64,000 nt of DNA from Triglochin maritima (GCA_963682175.1 OY821771.1:26618201-26682200), one strand, 5' to 3'; positions 33,560 to 45,812 are shown, counted from the stretch's first letter. A program made the numbers and translations. Notes: generated from the letters alone by a model not told the origin.

Positions 33560-34791
33560 AGCTCCTGTATTGAATTGGTTGTAGTTTTTTTCGATGGAAT
33601 TGTTAAATTTGTAGATGGTATTCTAGAATTTGAAGGTGGTTACAGACAGATGAAGAATGTTTCCAGTGAAATGTTTTTGAAAAAGTTTGTCGAGTTTGTG
33701 GTTTTCCAAAAGAAGAGTTTGATCCGACGTTAAGATGCAAGTGACCACCGTATAAAAAGTATAACTATGCTGAAGTGTTTAATAATCAGAGCACGGAAAT
33801 GATGTTATCTTCATTTAATATCATGAAGACCATTGTATTGTTTGTTCGTAAACAACCCAAACATTATACTACAGTGCACCCAAATCAATTGACTGAGGTT
33901 ATCAAGCGATGCCTTTGACATGTAGCCAATATGAAGCAGTTCCATCATCCACAGTTCCTCACTCTGTGTGTGAGTCATCTCATCACACACCAATTTATAT
34001 TAGTAATTGCGTGGCAGACATAGTTCAGTTACATTCTCAAAAAACACGAGTTGAAAATGTAGACAGTGACAGGACAAATGGTGGTGAAACAAAATGTGAG
34101 ATGGATGGTCGGACGACACTGTTTCGAGAGCCACAGTACAAGTTTTGTTGTATGGCTGACACAATCAATCGAGAACCTGAAATGAGCATACATGAAGCTG
34201 TCATTAGTAATGAATTGCTGCCATTGCCAGTACTCTCAGATTTGAGGCAGTTGCCAGACATAGATCCTAATGACAACTAGTTTGAAGATTCAGTCATTGG
34301 AAATGCCGACCGTCTAATTGCTGCGCACAATGGACATGAGAACTTTGAAGATGGACGAAGTTATTGGTTGCATAGAACTTTCACCACAAAAGAAAATGTG
34401 TTGCAACAGTTGAAGAAATGACATTTGTGAAAAAGCATCCAATTCAAAATGATAGTGTCTGGGAAAAAATTATCTACAACTTGTTGTTTGATGAAAGAGT
34501 GCAATTGGTGGATACATGCTTCCTACAATGAAGGCAAAATATATTTCAAGTGAAGAGGTACATGTCTGAACACAATTGTAGTAACGAAGGCCTTTTTCAT
34601 CACCATGTGCAATATGATGCCAGTTAAATTTCCAACATGATTCTTTCCATCATTCGAACAAACATCACTATCACTTTTATAGAAATTCAAGCGCTAGTGA
34701 AAACCCATTACTTCATAGACACCAAGTATGATAAAGCTTGGTATACCATAAAAAGCACTGGAAAAGATTTACAAAGGGGATGAGGCATCTT
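33560..34791 (+). pseudogene. Mutator-like (MULE/MuDR) transposase relic
   Basis: Fragments in shifted frames read in family order. N-terminal domain: DGILEFEGGYRQMKN, then CKWPPYKKYN after a stop. 33909-34280 is a variable linker of 123 codons ending PDIDPNDN. From 34282: DGRSYWLHRTFTTKENV, CNWWIHASY, KVKRYMSEHNC (frame-corrected reading by eye) and TKYDKAWYTIKKALEKIY, the MuDR N-terminal zinc-binding and linker region before the catalytic core. The catalytic core is missing; the relic stops where LTR sequence starts at 34792. Several stops and frameshifts make it non-functional. Confidence 0.65.
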
Positions 34792-35215
34792 TGTTGCCTT
34801 TTTGGTATCATTACTCTTAATTTGGATGATTAACAAACTAATATTATGCACAACTCAAATTAACACATCACGCACATCATATTGTCAAATTGCATATATA
34901 TTGTACTTTCCTAACATTGTAGGTGTTCAGACCAAAGACTAATCAACTTCAAGATCAAGACTCAAGACTTGTAATTAAAGCTCGAGGACTTCACATGTAA
35001 TTTTCAATTTGTTTGAGTCATAGGACTACATGTACATTTGGTGCACAAAAGGAATATCCATCTCTGTTGGTCGACCGTGTTACCTTTGGTCTACCAATCA
35101 TGTCTCAAACGGACGATCGAGTTCCATTCCGTGAACCGTTTCCATCTACTTAGTAGCATTCAGACACTTCCCGAAACTCTTGATTCAGACGACTGTTGGG
35201 TAATTTTATGTTCAA
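34792..35215 (+). repeat. Truncated Sirevirus LTR fragment
   Basis: Begins TGTTGCCTTTTTGG and aligns with the first 430 bases of the outer Sirevirus LTR, including GATGATTAACAAACTAATA and decayed palindromes (GGTCGACCGTG near 35070). It is diverged and lacks TATA and downstream parts. Confidence 0.8.
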
Positions 35216-35681
35216 AACCGCAAATGTACGACTGTGTTGGAGCTGTGACAAGTACGGGTCATGTTCACGAGGAGTGAGTGTGGGTCGTCGACGACCATAC
35301 TCTAGTGGGGAAGAAAATGGAAGTTGAGTGTATTTGAATTAACTAAGGCAATGCGAGGTGGTGAAATTAACCTAATATAACTAGTCCCGTAGGAGGTGTA
35401 GAATGCGTGCAACAATGTAGATGTGTGATTTTTGTGCGTGTACAATTGTGCTCTCATGACATGAATTAAGTTGGACATCTATAATGACCATTATTCTAAG
35501 TGTGTTTCCACACGGTTTAAGATTTATCACCATCATTAAAACATGCAAAATACTACTTAAGATAATGCTAAAGTTAACCACATGCTCACATGTCAATCTT
35601 ATCTCTTTATGCACTCCAATCTTATCCTCACCTTATTATTCTCCATAAAGGGGGCCCACTAACGAGAGCATATGCTAATCA
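35216..35681 (-). repeat. Fragment related to Gypsy-type LTR ends
   Basis: 35240-35300 (ACCGCAAATGTACGACTG, then AGTACGGGTCATG) resembles, on the minus strand, the terminal part of the LTRs at 35683-36857 and 43716-45060. The rest is unassigned AT-rich DNA. Confidence 0.4.
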
Positions 35682-35682
35682 T

Positions 35683-36857
35683 TGATGCATTGCATACATT
35701 GCATCATATGTCTTTCATTTAGATTAATTTTATATCAATAAATGCTACTAAGGTATGTGTTTAGTCTTATTTACATAATAAAGGGACCTGAATGCAAATT
35801 ACCCATATCCCGAGCATAAACACGTGCAAAAGACTCATTTCTATCATAAAGATCGGTTCAAGATTATCGGGATTCAAATTGAAGTCCATCCAAGCATAAA
35901 AGCATTCAAAGACCTAATTACAAAAATGGTCAGGGACTTAATTGCAAAAGCCGAGGACCCGACTGCAAATTACGAGTACCAAAAGATTATTTTGGAGAAG
36001 TTCTAAAGAAAAATCAATTTGGATCTCCAAATATATGAAGAAATTAACTCAGATCTCCAAAGATATGCAATAATTAATTCGGACGCGCAAAAGACAGCTA
36101 AAACATGCCATAAACACACAGGAAAAATCCGGATAGATTCCGAGCCAAAAAGGTGGTGATTCCGCCGAACCTCATGTACAAAATGCGGCGATTCCGCCGC
36201 ACAAAAGTTGATCTGTGCACTCAAATTTTTACCAATCCTGTATTGACGCGTGTACGTTCCTTTTATGTATTAGGATCCCCGGCTGAGGCTATAAATAAGG
36301 CCGAATCATGTATTGGAAGGGGCTCCTCTCCTCATCTTCTTTTTAGCAATAAAATTCTGTTCTTTTATTTTGTGTTTTTAGTTTTCTTTTGTAGTTTCTC
36401 TAAGACCCCTTCTCCTTCCCTCCATCCATGAGTTTCTAACTCTCTCCAAAGGGTGGGGGTGACGGATTTAGGGTGATGAGAAGAAGAATAATGTTATTAT
36501 TTTAATTTCGTGTTAGTATATTTTGATTACTTGAGTTTATGTTAAATCATTTATCATGTAATGCTTTATAACTAATATGATTTATTATAAGTTTCAGAAT
36601 TCTCTCATCTAAACCCGATATCTAAACCTCCACCCGCTGGACTCTCATCCATCTTTGCTTTATTTTTAATTTGTTTTTGTTGTTTTTGCTTTAGAAAATT
36701 AAAAACCAAAAATCTCAAACCAAACATATTTCTCTCTCTTTCTTTCCCTAATCGAAAATCACAAAAATAACAATATCTCTCCCTCCTTGTGTTCGACCCG
36801 TACTTGCCACGTCTTCATTGACGTCGTGCACTTGCGGTATAAATTTAATTCTCACCA
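35683..36857 (+). repeat. 5' LTR of the pol-less Gypsy-type element
   Basis: Starts TGATGCATTGCATACATTGC, a near-palindrome, and ends AATTCTCACCA. It contains GCGGCGATTCCGCCGC hairpins (about 36155-36201) and CGACCCGTACTTGCC before the end, a segment shared with the other family members here. Confidence 0.88.
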
Positions 36858-36863
36858 AGCTTT

Positions 36864-36881
36864 TGGCACCGTTGCCGGGGA
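36864..36881 (+). promoter_or_regulatory. Primer-binding site, tRNA-Asp type
   Basis: TGGCACCGTTGCCGGGGA differs at one base from TGGCGCCGTTGCCGGGGA, the site used by many plant Gypsy elements such as Athila. It lies six bases after the LTR. Confidence 0.88.
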
Positions 36882-38149
36882 GGCGACGAATATTTTGTTT
36901 ATTTTTTGTGATTTCGATTCTATCCTGTTTATCTTGTGCGCGATCTAACTATTTGGGTTTGCGTTTCAGGAGACAACAAAGTGCGCGGCGAAATCCGGGC
37001 ACAGTTGGAGCAAGAAGGGCGGCGGAATCGCCGCACACCAAGAAGAACCTGCGGCGAAATCGCCACACGTTTGGAGCATCTGGGCTTCAAACTTTTCTGG
37101 CATCGTCTCCATCTCTGGGTGGACGCGTAGAGCATCTTGGAATTTTCGAGAGTGGGTGGCGAACCCGTCTGAGCATTGCGGAGGTAACTTTTCTTACATT
37201 TCTCGTAAAATCTTAATTTTTGAAAACTTCCTTTTCGTAGAACTGCACGTGTTAGGGCAAAATTCCATAATTGGCAATAATTTAACTTTGACCTAAAAAT
37301 TGGCAAAATTAGAAGGACTTAGTGAATGCATCATATAGTGTTTTGTTTGCATTATTCTTGCTAATTCTTGCAAATTAATTCTTGTTGAAGAGTGTTGGAG
37401 ACAAGGTACGTGTGCGGTTTTTTATCGATTGCATTTAAGCATATAATCTAGTTTGCATACAACCTTGCAATTGCCCCCACTAAAAAGACCAATGTTTGAC
37501 TATCTTTGCTAGATTTAAGTTAAACTATCTTAAGGGCAACTCCGTAGGAAAAGATACGGTGGGGATTTCATCACCCTTCCGTGGCCCACAAATCACAATG
37601 CTAAAGTGTCACCCAAGCCTTAAATTAAAATCAATTAGACATTGGCCCCTAAGGATTCAGACTCAATTAAGGAGAAGATTGGTTTGACTTGCTATGACCT
37701 GAAACTGATCGAATTTAATTTGGTGTCTAGAAAGTGTTTTGGTGTTGACGTAAGTCTTCCAAGCGAAGTGGTTGTCTAATTGGCACTGACTCTGTCGGAA
37801 GCGCCCCCACTAGCTATACACTGCCTGGCCAAGTTGGTTTGATTAGTGAGGGAGGTGAATCAAGCGAGACAATTCGACTCAACTAGTTAGGAGTCGTCTA
37901 GAATTAGGCTCCCTTAGGTCTATGATTGTTTGAACCGTGCTTGTTTAGGAAACTTCTGACCAACCCTCTCATCTATCTTTAGAGTTAAGTTTCCCTTCTC
38001 CTCTGAGTCATCTTTTTCTCACCTTCTTCTACGTTAGAGTCTCCTCCCCTTTACACTCTCTGGTAGCATTTTTAGGGTCGAGTCGAGCATTTTTTATGAG
38101 TTTAGCCTCGTGGTGGTGAGAGTGGTCGACTCTAGAGTTCTTTGTGAAG

Positions 38150-39640
38150 ATGGATGGTTACATGGGCGACCATCCATATCATTGTTGGGATCAGGACAAT
38201 TCGTCATGGTATTCCTGACCCATGCAACCTGGGGTGGCTCAGACTAACACCCCATATGGTTGGGACAATCCTAATTGTGTAACTGAGCAATCTTCATATT
38301 GGGGTAACATGAGAGAGGCACCGACTGCTAGACCACAATCTAGTTATGTTGGATCATATGCTGGTCGACAAACTGAGACATTACAACAAACTTTGGCCTC
38401 CTTCATGCGTAGGACATACAACATGAGTGCACCGGTGGCTCCAGTAGCCGTACCGTGCGACTGTTGTGGGTTGAGTGGTCATGTTATCAGGGAATGCCCT
38501 TATGTTCCCCCAGAGCCTGAGTATGACCATACCTTTTCCCAAAATGCTCAATCTGACTATTACGCATCCGCGTACAACCCGAGAGTGATGGATTCGTGTT
38601 GAGACAATTCATATCCAAATTCTTATACTTCATTTTCACCTCAGTATCCTCCTCCCGAATACCCAGAATTCTACCAACACCCCACTTCAAATCATTGGAC
38701 TTATTCTCAGCCCACCAACACCCAACCTCAAAATTTCCCAAGCTCTGAATTGAACCTCATAGTTGACCGCATACCTGATTCCCTGGAACAAACTTTCCTT
38801 ACGTTCATGGAAACCACTCAACAGTCCGTACAAAATATGGTACTGCAATTGAGTCAAATGTCGCAGCAATTACGTAAACGTGAGGAGAGTAACTTTTCTT
38901 CTCAACATGAGGATTCATCTTTTGATATCAAACCACCACCACATCCACAAATTCAAAGTACAATCTTTCAAAGTCAAACTCCTAGTCAGTCTGAAGGACT
39001 TGGGGTTTCAATTCACAATCACTTAGTGGAGGATTCGATACACATTGAGAATAACATGGACCAATTTCATCATGAGTCGGCACAGGATTGTGCCTTATCT
39101 TCTTGTCCTGTGGCCCTTGAGCCACATGATCTTCATGTTGTGCCTCTTAAGGACTCACCTCTGGTGGAGCAAGAGCTCCCTAGCACCCTCAATTTCAAAC
39201 AACCTGATGAGAGTTTGCCTCTCACTATTGTTCCTTATCATCTTGGAAATGATGGAACATCAAACAACTACATTGCTCATGAGGGTATTAGGAGTTCCTT
39301 GGAGGATACCTTGGGTATGAGACCCATTTTTTGTTCGCCTGGTGAGTCGGACTTGCCTAACAAGGCTCTTGACCTCGCTCCGACGCACCAGCCAGTTGGT
39401 TGGAGAGTTTGGATTGACGATCATAACTTCAGCACCGCAACAGGAGAAACTCTTCTTCCATTGCCCCTTATTTCCCAAACTCTCGAGAGGTTCAAGCTCT
39501 TTCAGTTTGATCCTTTGAATAAGACGCATTTGCGTCCAATTCATGAACCTCTCATTTCATCAGATGCTCTTTGTGAAGGGGGCCCACACATGCGTATTCT
39601 GGCCCCGTGTGGTGTCATGTTCCCTTTCCAAGTGCATTGA
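38150..39640 (+). pseudogene. Zinc-knuckle ORF of the pol-less element, two in-frame TGA stops
   Basis: One frame of 497 codons from MDGYMGDHPYH, interrupted by TGA at 38216 and 38600 with no frameshift. Order: Trp/Gln/Asn-rich N-terminus; zinc knuckle CDCCGLSGHVIREC (CX2CX4HX4C, about 38456-38497); Pro/Tyr-rich linker; helical segment resembling the Athila gag tail (DSLEQTFLTFMETTQQS, then LSQMSQQLRKREE); low-complexity acidic region; and a C-terminal domain with THQPVGWRVWIDDH ending RILAPCGVMFPF. A homologue sits at 49811-51029. I do not recognise the last domain. A nucleic-acid-binding role follows from the knuckle only. Confidence 0.7.
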
Positions 39641-39704
39641 CCCACTTTTGAGGTTCCCATTTGATGTCCTTTGACAAATGAAGATGAGAACTTCTTTTTG
39701 TACA

Positions 39705-39707
<3 letters not shown>

Positions 39708-39752
<45 letters not shown>
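39708..39752. repeat. (TA)n microsatellite
   Basis: About 22 TA units just after the zinc-knuckle ORF. Confidence 0.95.
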
Positions 39753-39757
<5 letters not shown>

Positions 39758-39984
39758 AAATAAAGTACAATAAAAGACTCCTTCAGTGAGCATCGGTTGT
39801 GTGGGCTCCAACCCTTGAGTATTTGGGCCCCATTTGTTTCCCGTATTTGAACCCCTTCTTTGGCATCTCACTGGTTTTGAGGGAATTCAGGTTTGTCCAT
39901 CAACATAGCCATGAACTTTCCTTTGTACTTCACGTTGGTGAGATCTTTCCTTTTTCATGCATAAATCCATGTAGTATCTTGCTC

Positions 39985-40051
39985 ACATTCATTGAGGACA
40001 ATGCATGATTTAGGTGTGTGTGTGGGGGTGGGGGGGGGGGGGGGTGGGGGT
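39985..40051 (+). repeat. Conserved tail motif with expanded G-run
   Basis: GAGGACAATGCATGATTTAG followed by GTGTGTGTGGGGGTG and a run of about 14 G. The same motif with a normal short G-run is at 51355-51386 (+) and, inverted, at 45677-45716. The run could form a G-quadruplex. Confidence 0.8.
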
Positions 40052-40903
40052 GTTTATCTATCTTTATATTCTGTTTGTTAAAAAAAATCAATATTCCATG
40101 ACATAGCTTAAGATTGAACTACCAAAACCCGTGTACAAAATGCATTGAGTTTTGGTTCCTTATTATATAGTTCTGCTTGTAGAAATTATGACATAAATCT
40201 AAGTTCCAAAGAAATAACCCATTACCCTGTAAGACATGTATGCACTTAAATTGGATGAATCAAATCTTTGAAGTGGTTGATAAAAAGCAGAGGTTGAGGA
40301 AAATATATCGGGAAGTGTGGACTTCTAATAGCAATTAAGCCTTGAGGAAAATAAAAGAAGAATAAAAGTGAGGAAAGCACATCTTGCAAAATGATTACAA
40401 AAGCCAAGCCTTCGAGTCACTGGTCCGTAGGGGTATCTTAAAACCTGGTAACTTAAGTCTGCCAGCTCGGGATTATCGACCAAACTCGCTACACGAATGC
40501 AAAAAAGGGTAAAAGTGTCAGAAAAAGCAAATGTGTTGAATCACGGAAAAAGAAAAAAAATATACATTAAGATACTCAAGGCCCAAAGTTAAAAGAATGA
40601 TCAATGCCATGGTTGATCTGAATGATACTTCACCACCAGAGGAGGTGTGCAAAATAATTTAAGCGATAACATGTGTAGAAGGGTTAGTGGTGTGAATATT
40701 GGAGGAATGAAGACCAAGTCAGAATTCTAAGTGAGATGTATAAGGTTGAGGTGGAGATATTGAGAGTTATTAATGAAATGTTGAATTAAGACTTTGTGGG
40801 TGTGTCAACTGAAAACCCTCACGAGACGAAACTCGTCCTCTAAGGAAACTTGGGGTTTAAAGTCTTGTTGCACATGCTAAGTGCAACCGTGATTCCTACG
40901 AAA

Positions 40904-41006
40904 GTGAGTTAGGATTTCCCTGTTTTCATTTTTCTTATATTCTGTTTTGCTAGGGACTAGCAAAACAGAATATAAGAAAAATGAAAACAGGGAAATCCTA
41001 ACTCAC
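40904..41006. repeat. Perfect inverted repeat, 50-bp arms, 3-bp loop
   Basis: Arms 40904-40953 and 40957-41006 are exact complements around GGA; CTAG borders the loop on each side. It ends about 12 bases before the polypurine tract. The related sequence at 43052-43140 (inverse) has only the left arm followed by GGGACTAGCAAAA, so the right arm was added here, probably by template switching. Confidence 0.95.
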
Positions 41007-41033
41007 CTAGCAAAATCTAGGTGTGGGGGTATT

Positions 41034-42206
41034 TGATGCATTGCATACATTGCATCATATGTCTTTCATTTAGATTAATTTTATATCAATAAATGCTACT
41101 AAGGTATGTGTTTAGTCTTATTTACATAATAAAGGGACATGAATGCAAATTACCCATATCCCGAGCATAAACACGTGCAAAAGACTCATTTCTATCATAA
41201 AGATCGGTTCAAGATTATCGGGATTCAAATTGAAGTCCATCCAAGCATAAAAGCATTCAAAGACCTAATTAGAAAAAGGTCAGGGACTTAATTGCAGAAG
41301 CCGAGGACCCGACTGCAAATTACGAGTACCAAAAGATTATTTTGGAGAAGTTCTAAAGAAAAATCAATTTGGATCTCCAAATATATGAAGAAATTAACTC
41401 GGATCTCCAAAGATATGCAATAATTAATTCGGACGCGCAAAAGACAGCTAAAACATGCCATAAACACACAGGAAAAATCTGGATAGATTCCGAGCCAAAA
41501 AGGTGGCGATTCCGCCGCACCTCATGTACAAAATGCGGCGATTCCGCAGCACAAAAGTCGATCTGTGCACTCAAATTTTTACCGATCCTGTATTGACGCG
41601 TGTACGTTCCTTTTATGTATTAGGATCCCCGGCTGAGGCTATAAATAAGGGCGAATCATGTATTAGAAGGGGCTCCTCTCCTCATCTGCTTTTTAGCAAT
41701 AAAATTCTGTTCTTTTATTTTGTGTTTTAGTTTTCTTTTGTAGTTTCTCTAGGACCCCTTCTCCTTCCCTCCATCCATGAGTTTCTAACTCTCTCCAAAG
41801 GGTGGGGGTGACGGATTTAGGGTGATGAGAAGAAGAATAATGTTATTATTTTAATTTCGTGTTAGTATATTTTGATTACTTGAGTTTATGTTAAATCATT
41901 TATCATGTAATGTTTTATAACTAATATGATTTATTATAAGTTTCAAAATTCTCTGATCTAAACCTGATATCTAAACCTCCACCCGCTGGACTCTCATCCA
42001 TCTTTGCTTTATTTTTAATTTGTTTTTGTTGTTTTTGCTTTAGAAAATTAAAAACCAAAAATCTCAAACCAAACATATTTCTCTCTCTTTCTTTCCCTAA
42101 TCGAAAATCACAAAAATAACAATATCTCTCCCTCCTTGTGTTCGACCCGTACTTGCCACGTCTTCATTGACGCCGTGCACTTGCGGTATAAATTTAATTC
42201 TCACCA
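41034..42206 (+). repeat. 3' LTR of the pol-less Gypsy-type element
   Basis: About 1173 bases, near identical to 35683-36857 (I noted about a dozen differences, for example in the two GCGGCGATTCCGC hairpins). Confidence 0.88.
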
Positions 42207-42930
42207 AATAACATGAATAAAAATGCATCAAATGAAAGACAGGAACATAAATAACATGAACTAAAACTTGATTGAGATTACAAGATGATGTTTCTCTTCT
42301 CCTCCACTACACTATGAATCAAGAAATTAAATCTTCTACTAAGCCAGAAATAAAACTACTCTAATGGGGGAAGAAGGAAGAAGAGGCTAAAGGTAGGAGA
42401 AACATTGCTATTTATAGAAGAAACATAGGTGTAGATGAATCTTGGAGCAATCCGACAGTTGTAACTCAGATCCAGATGTTGGGTATTGCTCTGATCCGAC
42501 AACCCGACCCTTTGGAGAAATCTTAGGGCCAACCAATCACCCAGATCTGCCAGTGGCAGATCATTTGTGTCTGATCGCCTCCAAATTTTGACAACGGCTT
42601 AAGTTGATATATTGAACAGGTGGGGTGCATTCGGAGGTGTTGGTTCGAGTCCGTTTAGTTTTAATTGTTGATTTACTCCTCATGTTCAGGAGATTATGGA
42701 CTTTTACCACCAACAAATTTTTCCTTATACTTAGGTCCCTCCGGGTTTTCACTTAGGTCCTTCCTGAATTGGAAGTGAGTCCTTGAGAATGACAAACAGG
42801 TGCAAGATGCTTTAATAAGGTCATTTCTTTTTGCATTTCAGTCATTTTCTCTTCCTTTCTCTTCTTTATTACCTAAAACCTGAAACACATCAACAAACAC
42901 TCGAGTAGCACAAAATTGGGATAAAATAAA

Positions 42931-43002
<72 letters not shown>

Positions 43003-45812
43003 CATGAATGCAATGTATGATATGCTACTAATTAAATACCCTCACACTTACCTTTTGCTAGTCCCGAGTAAAACAAAGAAAGAGAAAATATAAAAGAGGA
43101 AAAACATACGAAAAATAATAAATCCTAACTCACTTTCGTAGGAATCACAGTTGCACTTAACACGTGCAACAAGCCATTAAACCATTTTGTCTCCATGGTG
43201 GAGTGGTGTCTCCTGAGGGTTTTCAGTGGATATACCCATACAATCCAAACATTTATGCATTATTGAACCTAGCAACACGACTTGATAAACCTATTTTGTC
43301 GATTATTGGACATGGTAATCTTACGGGCCAACTCTATATATGTATCTTTTCCACACACCTAGCCTAGGGAACCATTTGTGCAAGTTAATAAAGGACTTAA
43401 GTGAAAGACATGGGCAACCTTCACATCCTAAAGTGATACATCGTGTAAAGTCTATTAGGGTTCTTATTTGTACTTTTTTCTTTTTTTATAACAAAGAATC
43501 AAAACTGGTTGGTGTTTAATTCTCTCAGGGTCCGGTTTCTTGCATCATTGCCTGTGAGGACTTACACTATCACATACACCTTCCCTCGATCTCCAACTAG
43601 AACGATCCTTACTACCCGTGTAACGGGAGTTCGGTCGGTGCATCCCAAGTTAGATGACTCGAAAGCACCATGTACTAAGTCCATTCAGACCTAATTTCCC
43701 GAGTGATAGGTGTTGAATGTTTTATATTAAACCGCAAGTGCACGGTCGCGTTGAAGTGGTGACAAATACGGGTCGTCCTCAGGGAGGTGAGCAGCCTCTT
43801 GTTTGCACGAAATTAAGTTGCGAAAAAATGAAGAAGAGAGTTGATTATGCTACGCTACGCTACACTACACTACGAAGTGTGAAATGCGAAAGAAAGCAAC
43901 AAACGATGAACTACCAAACTAAACTAAGAACGAAAGAAGAGTGCTGGAATTCAGAAATGGAAAACCCCTAAGGGGTGGAGTGAGTGCACACATGCAAAGA
44001 GGTGGGTGTTGAACACATTCTTTAAGCACAAATAAAGGTGGTGTTATCATGCATAGGAAGTGTCTAAATGTTATGGCAAAACCTATCAATCTATTCACCA
44101 TCCAAATTGATTAACATTTACATATACAAGTTGTTTATTTCAGAACCTAAACAAGCATGAGAGGTGTCTAATCATTTTGGCAAAACTCATCAAGTTATAA
44201 ATTCTATCCTAAACAAGCAAGCATACATTCATGTCTTATCAACACATTGTAAATAAAGCATTCATTCCATTCTCTAATGCATGTATGAACATCTACTCCA
44301 CCCCCAAAGGGGATGGAACTACTCACTACACATTACACTAATTATTAAACTAAGCAAAGAAAGCATATTAACTAAGCTACTAAAACGAATGAAATGAAAT
44401 TAAACAAAGTAAAACAAACAACAAGAAACAAACAACATAATGAAGAAACTTTTATTAACAAATGACTCACATTTCAAGTAGCATTTCTCCTACTTTAGTG
44501 TGTGCTTGAAGGCCTTACTTCTAGTAGGAAGAATAGCCACTCAAAATATGGAGTGATTACAATAGAAGGTGAAGAGTTCTATTTATAGCCAAAGAAAAAG
44601 GCAATCCGGGACAATTCCCCGATGTGGGACTAAACAGATACCAAAAATAGCCTAACAATCCTCTAATACATGTGCTGGAGAAATATGAGCGGATCCAGAG
44701 TGATCTGGACCGCGAATTAGCGGTCCCAGACTGGAAATTGGCGGTCCATAAACTTTGGATCGAGTTGGAATTTGTTGTGGGCTTTTCTTGGTATATTTGC
44801 TGGTCTTGGATGCATTTAGTTGGTTTGTTGGAGCTCCGACCCGAATCGAATTGCTAAAATACTCCCCATGATGGTGTGGAGTATTCTGTTTTGCTCTTAG
44901 GTCCTTCGGTCTTACGTTCAGGTCCTTCTCCCTTGCATCTCAGTCCCCAGATCTCACAATTCAGTCTTTTTTCCCAGCTTTTGGGTCCTTTTATGCTTCA
45001 TCTCTTCAAACCTATTTATTCCTGAAACTAAACATAAAACTCATTACATAGCATTGTTTAGGTGAGAGATAATGGATATAAGATACAAATATAAGCATGA
45101 AATGATGTCAATCAATAGGAGCCGTCCGAGAAGAGAGAACACCATACCAAATTATTTCTTATCCACATATGAACTAAAATCCCTACACTTAAGGTTTCAC
45201 AATAGGAGTTTAGGGGTCCCTAACTTGAACAAATTTCTTTATACTGACATGTGCAAATTCCTTCAAAAGAAGGAAACTCACTAAGTTTAGGGTGAACTTC
45301 TTTATTTGTTTGAGTACTAAAAACCTATGGTTACTCACCCCCTAAGTGAAAACCGGGGTGCATTCTTACGGCTAGATAAGACCTAAAACTTGTGTACTAG
45401 ATATCCGAATGCATCATGTTCAAGTCGATTCTGGGAGCTTCATTTTTACTTTTCCTCTCAATTGTTTAATAAATGCTAAACACAGGCAAAACCCACAATT
45501 TTTTTCTTTCGCAGACACAAAGATTTTGAAAGAAATGGAAAAATTAGAAAACTTGGCAAGTCACCCAACGATCATGGTATAGCAAGATATATCAATGTAA
45601 ATTGCATCACACTGTCATGATCAAAACAATGAAAATAAAATAAAAGGAAAAGAGTCGACAATATACATACGTAAAACACCCCCCCCCCATACTTCGTGCA
45701 TTGTCCTCAATGAATATGAGTATAATACTGCATGGATTTATGTATGATCAAGAAAATATCTCATAATCGTGAAAACGCAAAAGGGAATTCATGGTTATGT
45801 TCAAGTACATAA
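42207..45812 (-). mobile_element. Rearranged, inverted relatives of the pol-less Gypsy-type element
   Basis: Read on the minus strand: a tail fragment (45677 down to about 45060) homologous to 51355-51710; an LTR-like block (about 45060-43716) ending near CGACCCGTATTTG and GTGCACTTGCGG, as in the intact LTR; a 680-base internal piece (43715-43053) matching 40797-40950 inversely; a polypurine tract (43036-43052, GGTAAGTGTGAGGGTAT on the minus strand); and a second LTR-like block (43035-42207). No primer site was found next to either block. No coding frame. Boundaries are approximate. Confidence 0.55.
42933..43000. repeat. (AT)n microsatellite
   Basis: 34 uninterrupted AT units inside the LTR-like block. 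Confidence 0.95.

Larger units (their letters stand above)
35683..42206 (+). mobile_element. Non-autonomous Gypsy-type LTR element, 6.5 kb, no pol
   Basis: Two 1.17-kb LTRs with few differences, a tRNA-Asp primer site, a leader, one zinc-knuckle ORF, a 1.4-kb 3' tail and a polypurine tract AGGTGTGGGGGTAT (about 41019-41032). No protease, RT, RNase H or integrase was found. This matches the published idea of pol-less gag-bearing (TR-GAG/LARD) elements. No clear TSD: flanks AATCA and AATAA differ by one base only if the LTR is taken to begin TTGATG. Confidence 0.85.

Noticed and set aside
36818..37216. 132-codon open frame over the primer site and leader
   Set aside because: It crosses the LTR-leader boundary, has no motif, and overlaps an open frame on the other strand.
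44672..44857. Short Trp-rich open frame
   Set aside because: Sits in an LTR-like block with no homologue frame in the related LTRs.
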